A stretch of 25,604 nt of DNA. Origin: DASRRB01 sp036732755. GTDB taxonomy: Bacteria; Planctomycetota; B15-G4; SIAN01. Positions 1 to 6,009 of the stretch are shown one piece after another. Numbering within the stretch: the stretch's first letter is position 1; each line of letters opens with the position of its first letter. The stretch covers positions 1 to 25,604 of the forward strand of contig DAINBU010000071.1 in NCBI GenBank assembly GCA_036732755.1, written 5' to 3'. The translations under genes and the position numbers were made by a program. The notes below the pieces were generated by a model that searched no databases, had not been told where the DNA came from, and worked only from the letters and a program-made list of their open reading frames with translations.

Positions 1-90
1 CGCCGCCATGCGCCGGCAGGACGGCCGCGAGGTTAGCGGCGAGGGGTCGCGCGCGGGCTGTCGTTCGCGCGCCGCGGATCGGGGCATCTC

Positions 91-96
91 GAGGGG
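91..96 (+). promoter_or_regulatory. Ribosome binding site deciding the start of the first gene
   Basis: GAGGGG lies 7 bases before a GTG at 104. The in-frame ATG at position 8 has no visible Shine-Dalgarno sequence, and the extra residues it would add are arginine/serine-rich and look non-coding. This supports GTG 104 as the true start. Confidence 0.55.
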
Positions 97-103
97 TTTC
101 ATC

Positions 104-955
104 GTGCGACTCCCGCTTTTCTCCCGTCTCTTCTCGCGCAAATCCCACGAAGCGAATCCGGCCAACGGAACGCGTCTGCGCACCGCGAACGGCGGATCGC
201 CGCAGAAGCCGCGTTTCCCGGTCGCGGGAATCGACGGAGAGGACGCCTCGCGCCGCGCTCCGACGCTCGCGGTCGACACCCAGACGGTGGTCGGCGGCGG
301 CGAAAGGCTCCCGCCACCGGAGAAAGCCGCGATGAGCGTCGTGCCCGTGAAGTCGGCGATGGGCCGCTCCTCCCTCGAGGAGGAGCCGGTCAAGGCGACC
401 AAGATGGCGCCTCAAGAGGAGCTCTCGATCAAGATCTCGGAGGGGCTGAAGAGCCTCTCCACCGTCCTCGGAGCGATCGACGAGAAGCTCGCCGCGCAGT
501 CGCGCACGGCCGAGATGGTCGCCGACCGGCTGCAGGCGCTGCCGCGAGTCCTCGAGGGGCTCGTCGATGCCGAGCGCAACAACCTCGAGACGATGCAGGC
601 GCTGCGCACGTCGCTGGAGAAGCAGGGCGAGGCGGCGCGCGGCACGTCGGAGCGGCTCGACAAGCTGCCCGGCGTGGTCGAAGGACTCGGGACCCGGATC
701 GTCCAGCAGACCGAGGCGTCGGCGGCCGTGAAGACCTCGGTCGAGTCGATCGGCCAGTCGGTGCGCGGCCTCGTCGACGGCGCCCAGCGCTCGCAGAACA
801 GCCTCATCACCGAGTTCCGGCGCGGCCAGGACGAACAGCGCCAGAAGCTCGAGGGGCTGATCGAGCGTCAGCGCCGCACCACACAGCTGATCTTCGGCGT
901 CCTGATCGCCGTCTTCATCGGCCTGGTCTTCGTGCTGGCCAAGCTGCCCCGCTGA
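104..955 (+). CDS. Tail-anchored coiled-coil protein of unknown function
   Basis: I do not recognise a named family. With the GTG start at 104 the product is 283 residues. Residues 1-95 are polar and look disordered. About residues 100-255 are a long helical, coiled-coil-like region rich in Leu, Glu, Gln and Arg. The last 20 or so residues form one hydrophobic segment (LIFGVLIAVFIGLVFVLA) followed by KLPR, so the protein is probably tail-anchored with its bulk in the cytoplasm. The coiled coil has an internal repeat: RLQALPRVLEGL near residue 142 and RLDKLPGVVEGL near residue 184, 42 residues (six heptads) apart. It lies 269 bases upstream of the FHA-led secretion operon on the same strand and could be functionally linked, but is probably a separate transcript. 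An extended start at ATG 8 is possible but less likely. Confidence 0.7.
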   Translation: MRLPLFSRLFSRKSHEANPANGTRLRTANGGSPQKPRFPVAGIDGEDASRRAPTLAVDTQTVVGGGERLPPPEKAAMSVVPVKSAMGRSSLEEEPVKATKMAPQEELSIKISEGLKSLSTVLGAIDEKLAAQSRTAEMVADRLQALPRVLEGLVDAERNNLETMQALRTSLEKQGEAARGTSERLDKLPGVVEGLGTRIVQQTEASAAVKTSVESIGQSVRGLVDGAQRSQNSLITEFRRGQDEQRQKLEGLIERQRRTTQLIFGVLIAVFIGLVFVLAKLPR

Positions 956-1025
956 CGGGGGCGCGCCCTCATTAATGGTGGGGGGGGCGGCGGCGCGGAG
1001 TCGCGCCGTGGTCGGCGTCCGACCT

Positions 1026-1039
1026 GTCATTTCGATGAC
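1026..1039 (+). promoter_or_regulatory. Small perfect hairpin with TTCG loop
   Basis: GTCAT-TTCG-ATGAC is a perfect five-pair stem with a UUCG tetraloop, about 190 bases before the FHA gene. It is AT-richer than its surroundings. It could be a leader RNA structure or an operator half-site pair. The closing pair is U-A, not the extra-stable C-G, so its stability as RNA is modest. Confidence 0.35.
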
Positions 1040-1060
1040 TGTGCGATGCCGCTCTAAAAG

Positions 1061-1090
1061 TTGTTACAGAATCGCCCGCGCCGGCATAGA
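1061..1090 (+). promoter_or_regulatory. Weak candidate sigma-70-type promoter for the operon
   Basis: TTGTTA (1061-1066) matches four of six -35 positions. After an 18-base spacer, CATAGA (1085-1090) matches three of six -10 positions. It lies in the only AT-richer patch upstream of the operon. The match is weak and unproven. Confidence 0.25.
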
Positions 1091-1224
1091 ACCTCGACGA
1101 TCGTTCCCGGGGGCGGCGCCGGAGACCCACCGCGCTCCGCACCCGGTCTGAACGGGCCCGCGCCAGGGCTCTCGCTCCCTTCGGTCCGCCCGCGAGATCC
1201 AGCGCGCCTTGAGGGAGAGCGAGG

Positions 1225-3468
1225 ATGCCGCGACTGAGGATCGCCGCCGGAGCGGGGGGATCGGCCGCTCCGCGTGAGATCGCGCTCGGCGAGAAGCTGA
1301 CGATCGGGCGAGTCGAAGGGGTCGATCTCGTCCTCGATGACAAGGGCTGCTCGCGCCGTCACTGCGAGATCGTGAAGGGGGCGGCGGGCTACGTCCTGCG
1401 CGACCTCGGCAGCTCGAACGGGACGCAGGTCAACGGGGAGAAGGTCACCGAGCGCGCGCTCGCCGACGGCGACACGATCCGCATCGGCAACGCGAGCCTC
1501 TCCTACCTCGCGCGCGACGCCGACTTCGTGCTGCGCTTCGAATCGGGAGAGCACGCCGGCCGCGAGGTCGCCCTCACCGCCGAGCGCACCACGCTCGGAC
1601 GGCGGCCCGACAACGCGCTCGCCTTCAACGACGTCAAGGTCTCCGGCGTCCACGTCGAGATCGTGCGCGACGGCGACGGCTTCGTGCTCCGGGACCTCGG
1701 CAGCACCAACGGGACGCTGCTCGACGGCCGCAAGATCACCGAGGTCGCGCTCGGCCACGGCGACCGCGTGCGGATCGGCGCCAACGACTTCCAGTTCGTC
1801 GACCTGCACAAAGGGATGAACAGCGAGACGTCGGCCGCGGCGCTGCCCGACCGCGCGCACGAGCTGCCGCCCCGCAAGGGCAAGGCGGCCGCGGTGGTCG
1901 GCCTGCTCGCGACGGTGCTCGCGCTGGGCGGCGGCGCCGCCTGGTACTTCCTCTTCGCGCGCGGCGAGGTCGGGCCCGCCAAGGGGCGGCGCGCGACGCC
2001 GCCTCCGGAAGGCACGCTGCTCGACGAGGACTGGTCGTTCGAGGACGCCTCCTCCGCCGCGATCTGGAGCGCCGAGGTCGGCGACGGCTTCTCCGTCCGG
2101 CGCGGCAAGGCGGCGAACGGCAGCTCGGCGTTCGGCGCGACGTTCGACAGCGAGGGCGTGGTCGTGTCGCGCCGCCAGGCCGAGGAGGTCTCGGGCGGCC
2201 GCACGCTGCGCTTCACCGGACAGCTCTCGGCCGAGGGCGGCGCGCTGGTCGGCGCGGGGCTGCGCTTCCTGCGCAGCGGCGACGACGCCGGCCGCGCGAG
2301 CGCGCTCACGCTGGTCGCCGCGCGCGCCGTCGACGCCGACGGCTTCACCCCTTTCGACGTCGTGATCACGGCGCCGGTCTGGGCCAAGCTCGCCGAGGTC
2401 GTCGTGGTCGGTCGCGGCAAGGGCACGGTGCTGGTCGACGACCTCGCGCTCGTGCCGGGCGGGAGCCCACCGCCGGCCGCGAAGCTCGGCGAGCTGCAGG
2501 TGCTCGCGCGCGGGCCCGGGGTGGTCGGGCTCGATCATCGCGCCTCGCTCGCGGAGCTCTTCGAGTCGGGCGGTTCGATCGCGGGCGAAGGCGGCGCGCA
2601 CGTCGAGCTGCTGGCGCCGGCCTTCGCTGCGGAGGTCCGCGTCGACGGCACGAGCTTCACGCTCGAGCCGGGCGCCGCGCCGTTCGCGGCGGAGTGGTTC
2701 ACCGCGCAGATCGCGCCCGAGGTGGCCGCCGCCGGCTCGGTGCTGATGACGGCGACCGCGAGCGAGGAGCGCTTCGGCGCGTTCTCTCCGGTCGAGGCGA
2801 AGGCCGTCCTGCTCGGCAGCGCCGCCGAGCGCTTCGAGATCGAGCTCGACCCGCCGGCGCCCGTCTCGGCGGTGGCGCGCGGCGACGTCCTCGAGCTGCG
2901 CGTCGCCCCCAAGGCGACCACCAAGGTCCGGCTGCGCGCCGGCTTCGAGGCGGAGCGCAAGGAGGCGAGCGACCTCTTCGCCGCCGCGAAGGAGGAGTGG
3001 CGCGCGGGCCGCGGCGGCGCGGCGCTCGCCAAGCTGAAGGACCTGCGCAACCGCCTCCCGTTCGACGAGCAGACGCTCGAGCTCGCGCGCAAGCTCGACG
3101 CGGAGATCGTCCCGACCGTCGCCGCCGAGCTCAACGCGATCGACAGCGAGGCGGAGGCGGCCGAGTTCCTCGGCAGCCTCGAGCGCTGGCAGAAGACGCT
3201 GACGCGCGCCGAGGCGCTGCTCGCGCAGGTCGGCCCCGTCGGCCAGCTCGCCGACCTCCAGCCGCGCGTCGAGAAGATGCGCGCGACGGTCGCCACGATG
3301 CGGCAGAAGCGCCGCGAGGAGGAGGCGCGCCGCCTCCTCAAGCTCGCGCGCGCCTACCAGTCCTACGGCGGTGCCGATCGCAAGCTGACCGCGACCGAGT
3401 TGCTCGCCGAACTGCAGAAGAACTACGCCGACACCGCCGCCGCCAAAGAGGCGGCAGGAGGCAAGTGA
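1225..3468 (+). CDS. Tandem-FHA transmembrane protein with extracytoplasmic jelly-roll-like region
   Basis: FHA domains bind phosphothreonine peptides. Two are clear in this 747-residue protein: FHA1 at about residues 20-95 (GR at 28-29, SRRH at 43-46, SSNGT around 63-67) and FHA2 at about 115-195 (GR at 125-126, S140/H143, STNGT around 160-164). In FHA2 the usual serine-arginine pair reads SGVH, so one binding arginine is missing. A single membrane segment follows at about 221-244. Residues about 265-412 look like a beta-sandwich of the LamG/jelly-roll type (opens LLDEDWSFED, ends VDDLALVPGG), then a further beta-rich stretch and a helical C-terminal part (575-747). The likely topology is FHA inside and jelly-roll outside. 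ATG 1225 is preceded by a purine-rich GAGGGAGAGCGAGG. The gene heads the secretion operon, with a 1-base gap to the PilM-like gene, and may sense kinase signals for the machine. Confidence 0.85.
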   Translation: MPRLRIAAGAGGSAAPREIALGEKLTIGRVEGVDLVLDDKGCSRRHCEIVKGAAGYVLRDLGSSNGTQVNGEKVTERALADGDTIRIGNASLSYLARDADFVLRFESGEHAGREVALTAERTTLGRRPDNALAFNDVKVSGVHVEIVRDGDGFVLRDLGSTNGTLLDGRKITEVALGHGDRVRIGANDFQFVDLHKGMNSETSAAALPDRAHELPPRKGKAAAVVGLLATVLALGGGAAWYFLFARGEVGPAKGRRATPPPEGTLLDEDWSFEDASSAAIWSAEVGDGFSVRRGKAANGSSAFGATFDSEGVVVSRRQAEEVSGGRTLRFTGQLSAEGGALVGAGLRFLRSGDDAGRASALTLVAARAVDADGFTPFDVVITAPVWAKLAEVVVVGRGKGTVLVDDLALVPGGSPPPAAKLGELQVLARGPGVVGLDHRASLAELFESGGSIAGEGGAHVELLAPAFAAEVRVDGTSFTLEPGAAPFAAEWFTAQIAPEVAAAGSVLMTATASEERFGAFSPVEAKAVLLGSAAERFEIELDPPAPVSAVARGDVLELRVAPKATTKVRLRAGFEAERKEASDLFAAAKEEWRAGRGGAALAKLKDLRNRLPFDEQTLELARKLDAEIVPTVAAELNAIDSEAEAAEFLGSLERWQKTLTRAEALLAQVGPVGQLADLQPRVEKMRATVATMRQKRREEEARRLLKLARAYQSYGGADRKLTATELLAELQKNYADTAAAKEAAGGK
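3456..3461 (+). promoter_or_regulatory. Consensus ribosome binding site of the PilM-like gene
   Basis: AGGAGG is a perfect Shine-Dalgarno sequence 8 bases before ATG 3470. It lies inside the 3' end of the FHA gene, which suggests translational coupling. Confidence 0.6.
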
Positions 3469-3469
3469 G

Positions 3470-5230
3470 ATGGCCGCGCGAGGACTCGGCGTCGACGAGG
3501 GGACCGCGACCGTCAAGGCGGTCGAGGTCGAGAAGCGCGGCGAGACGTTCGTGCCGGTCAAGGCCGTCGCGGTCGCCGCCGCCGACGACGGGAGCTGGGA
3601 GCCCGCGGCGTTCGCCGCCGCGCTGAAGCAGGCCGGCGTGAAGTCGGGCGACGCGGTGCTCGGCCTCACCGGCAAGGACCTCGTCATCAAGTACCAGCAG
3701 GTCCCGGCCGTCCCCGACTTCCAGCTGCGCAAGATCGTCCAGTTCGAGCTCGAGGAGATCAAACGCCAGTCGGGCGACGACCTCGCCGCCGACTACAACG
3801 TGATGCAGGTCTCGGCCGATTTGACGAGCGACGACATCGTGATGCTCGCGCTGACGCGCGAGGCGCGCCTCGCCGAGCGCGGCGCCGCGGTCGCCGCCGC
3901 GAAGATCAAGGCGCGCCACTACGCCCCCAACGCCATCGCGCTCTACCACGCCTTCCGCGTGTTCGGGCCGGCGACGACCGGCGACGCGCTGCTGGTCTCG
4001 TTCGGGCGCGGCTCGACCGACTTCGCCGTCACGCGCGACGGCGACCTGCTCTACGCGCGCAGCGTCAACACCGGCGGCGAGATCCTCACCGACGCGCTGG
4101 CCGAGCAGTTCAACGTCGGGAAGCCGAAGGCCGAGTCGCTCAAGCGCGAGCTCGGCGACCTGCGGCCGCGCGACCGCCGCAGCGGGCTCTCCGCGCAGCA
4201 GGAGAAGGTGAGCTACGCGCTCGAGGGCGCCGCCGGCCGCCTCTTCTCGCTGGTGCAGTCGACGCTGCAGCTCGCCAAGGGGCAGATGCAGCTGAACCAG
4301 CTGAACGTCGCCAAAGTCTGGATCACCGGCGGCACGGCGCAGATGAAGGGGCTCGACGACTACCTCGCCGCGAGCCTCGGCGTGCCGGTCGAGAAGTTCG
4401 ACCCGATCGGCGACGCCGCCGTCGCGGTCGAGGGGCCGGCGCACTCGACCGACCTCACCGTCGCGCTCGGGCTCGCGATCCTCGCCGCCGACGCCGACTG
4501 CTTCTCGGTCGAGGTCGTGCCGGCCGCCGAGCGCAAGAAGCGCGAGTTCGCGCGCAAGCACGCCTTCACGCTCGCCGCGCTCGTGCTGGTCGTCGCCTAC
4601 CTCGGCGTCGCGTGGTGGAGGATGAGCGGCGAGCACGCGCGCGCTGAAACCGAGGGGCGCAAGCTCTCCGCGCAGAAGAAGAAGCGCGACGCCAACGAGC
4701 AGAGGCTCGCCGAGCTCAAGGCGGCGCGCTCCGACCTCGCGCTGCGCGTCGACCAGCTCGAGAAGAGGAAGGCGGCCGGCGACGGCGTGGTGCGCGCGCT
4801 CGAGCTGCTCGTCGGCCACCTCCCCGACGACCTCTGGATCAACGAGGTCGAGCTGCGCTACCCCGACGCGTCGGGCGCCGACAAGGAGAAGCTCGCCAAG
4901 ACGCCGCGCGTCTTCGTGAACGGCGCCGGCAAGTCGCTCGGCACGCGCGCGGTCGACGAGTCCTACACCAAGTTCCTCGGCGACGTGCAGGCGCTCGCGC
5001 CCGACGCCGAGGAGCGCCCCTTCGACCTCGTGAACACCCAGAACTCCGGTCGCGACCGCCTCTTCGAGTTCCAGCTGACGCTCTCCTACCTCGCCGGCCA
5101 GAAGCCGCCGCCCGCGGGTGAAGCGAAGGACGAGGCGCCGCCGAAACCGGCGGACAAGAAGCCGGACAAGTCGGGCAAGAAACCGGACAGGAAGCCGGAC
5201 GATCCGGAAAAGAAGCCGGGGGGCCCCTGA
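3470..5230 (+). CDS. pilM: PilM-PilN fusion (GspL-like) inner-membrane platform protein
   Basis: This 586-residue protein joins two assembly-platform parts usually split in type IV pili. Residues 1-345 are an actin-like ATPase fold of the PilM/GspL-cytoplasmic type: GLGVDEGTATVKAV at the N-terminus, SFGRGSTDFAV near 177 followed by SVNTGGEILTDAL, and ITGGTAQMKGL near 285. A membrane segment follows at about 364-385, then a coiled coil (388-435) and a PilN/GspL-like periplasmic domain (about 440-545, including LPDDLWINEVELR). The tail from 546 is a Lys/Pro/Asp-rich repeat (KKPDK, KKPDR, KPDDP) and is probably disordered. In T2SS, GspL recruits the GspE ATPase and pairs with GspM; the next gene is GspM/PilO-like, which fits. 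Its stop shares one base with the next ATG. Calling it GspL instead of PilMN is a matter of naming. Confidence 0.88.
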   Translation: MAARGLGVDEGTATVKAVEVEKRGETFVPVKAVAVAAADDGSWEPAAFAAALKQAGVKSGDAVLGLTGKDLVIKYQQVPAVPDFQLRKIVQFELEEIKRQSGDDLAADYNVMQVSADLTSDDIVMLALTREARLAERGAAVAAAKIKARHYAPNAIALYHAFRVFGPATTGDALLVSFGRGSTDFAVTRDGDLLYARSVNTGGEILTDALAEQFNVGKPKAESLKRELGDLRPRDRRSGLSAQQEKVSYALEGAAGRLFSLVQSTLQLAKGQMQLNQLNVAKVWITGGTAQMKGLDDYLAASLGVPVEKFDPIGDAAVAVEGPAHSTDLTVALGLAILAADADCFSVEVVPAAERKKREFARKHAFTLAALVLVVAYLGVAWWRMSGEHARAETEGRKLSAQKKKRDANEQRLAELKAARSDLALRVDQLEKRKAAGDGVVRALELLVGHLPDDLWINEVELRYPDASGADKEKLAKTPRVFVNGAGKSLGTRAVDESYTKFLGDVQALAPDAEERPFDLVNTQNSGRDRLFEFQLTLSYLAGQKPPPAGEAKDEAPPKPADKKPDKSGKKPDRKPDDPEKKPGGP

Positions 5231-6009
5231 TGGACCTCACCGATCTCTGGCAGCAGCACAAGAAGTTCATCCTCGCGGTGGCCGGGGCGCTGCTGCTGCT
5301 GCTCGTCGGGCGCGGCGTGCTGCAGGGCTACTTCCCGGTCGATGAGGAGCGCCGGAAGGCGAAGGCGAACGCGGACGCGATGCGCAAGAAGCCCGAGATC
5401 GCCGACTCCATGGTGCGCGACCTGCAGGCCGAGGTCGACGCCTTGAAGGCGCGCCACGCGGAGCTCGCCGGCGCGATGCGCTTCAAGGCGGGTGAGGACT
5501 TCGTGCTGCCGCCCGGCGAGAGCGAGCCGCGCATGTTCTTCTTCCGGCGGCTGCGCACGCTGCAGACGGCGCTCGTCGACGCGGCGGCGAAGCAGGACAT
5601 CCGCGTCCCCGACGGGCTCGGGCTGAAGGAGTTGACGCCCACCGACCCCGAGGAGATCCGCCGTACGCTCCTCGCGCTGAACGTGATCCAGGACGTGCTC
5701 GTGCAGGCGATCGGCAGCGGCGTGCGCCGCATCGACACGATCCACATCGAGGAGGCGCAGCGCGGCCGCACGAAGAGCTCCGGCCACCTGAAGGAGCTGC
5801 GGCTCGACTTCGACGTCGTCGGTGGCGAGCGGTCGCTGCGCACGATGGTCGCGGGCCTCGTCGACGGCGCGGCCGCCGGCAGCTCCCCCTACGTCGCGGT
5901 CGACAAGGCGCGCCTCAAGCCGGTGAAGGGGGAGCCGTCGATGCTCGAGCTGCAGCTCTCGATCGCCGCGCTCGAGATCGAAAGGGTCGACGGCGAGGAG
6001 TCGCGCTGA
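5230..6009 (+). CDS. GspM/PilO-like inner-membrane platform protein
   Basis: The 259-residue product has a short cytoplasmic N-terminus, one membrane segment at about 13-33 (FILAVAGALLLLLVGRGVL), a coiled coil (about 35-85) and a periplasmic domain (about 95-255) that alternates beta and alpha elements, as in the ferredoxin-like fold of PilO/GspM. Sequence identity to named families is not obvious by eye, so the call rests on topology, size and position directly after the PilM-PilN/GspL-like gene. In this role it would stabilise the GspL-like partner and link the cytoplasmic ATPase to the periplasmic part. ATG 5230 overlaps the upstream TGA by one base, and its own TGA overlaps the next ATG by one base, so translation is likely coupled across the three genes. 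Confidence 0.72.
   Translation: MDLTDLWQQHKKFILAVAGALLLLLVGRGVLQGYFPVDEERRKAKANADAMRKKPEIADSMVRDLQAEVDALKARHAELAGAMRFKAGEDFVLPPGESEPRMFFFRRLRTLQTALVDAAAKQDIRVPDGLGLKELTPTDPEEIRRTLLALNVIQDVLVQAIGSGVRRIDTIHIEEAQRGRTKSSGHLKELRLDFDVVGGERSLRTMVAGLVDGAAAGSSPYVAVDKARLKPVKGEPSMLELQLSIAALEIERVDGEESR

Larger units (their letters stand above)
956..1224 (+). other. Intergenic leader before the FHA/secretion operon
   Basis: No gene is supported here. The region holds a run of eight G (980-987), a TTCG-loop hairpin (1026-1039), a short AT-richer patch (1053-1072) that is unusual for this window, and a weak promoter candidate. A five-pair hairpin (CCCCG/CGGGG, 947-960) overlaps the stop codon of the preceding gene but has no T-tract, so a rho-independent terminator is not supported. 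Confidence 0.5.

Noticed and set aside
8..103. Upstream ATG extension of the first gene
   Set aside because: No ribosome binding site before ATG 8, and the added residues look like non-coding translation. GTG 104 has GAGGGG at proper spacing.
980..987. Run of eight G as a possible phase-variable tract
   Set aside because: It lies in non-coding DNA about 240 bases before the next start and not between promoter elements that I can recognise. Simple GC bias explains it.
1035..1152. Possible small open frame in the leader before the FHA gene
   Set aside because: No Shine-Dalgarno, no recognisable composition, and it overlaps the hairpin and promoter candidate.
1054..3762. Minus-strand open frame of about 900 codons opposite the FHA gene
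   Set aside because: It spans two real genes and their junction and has the same biased composition. FHA motifs on the plus strand are decisive.
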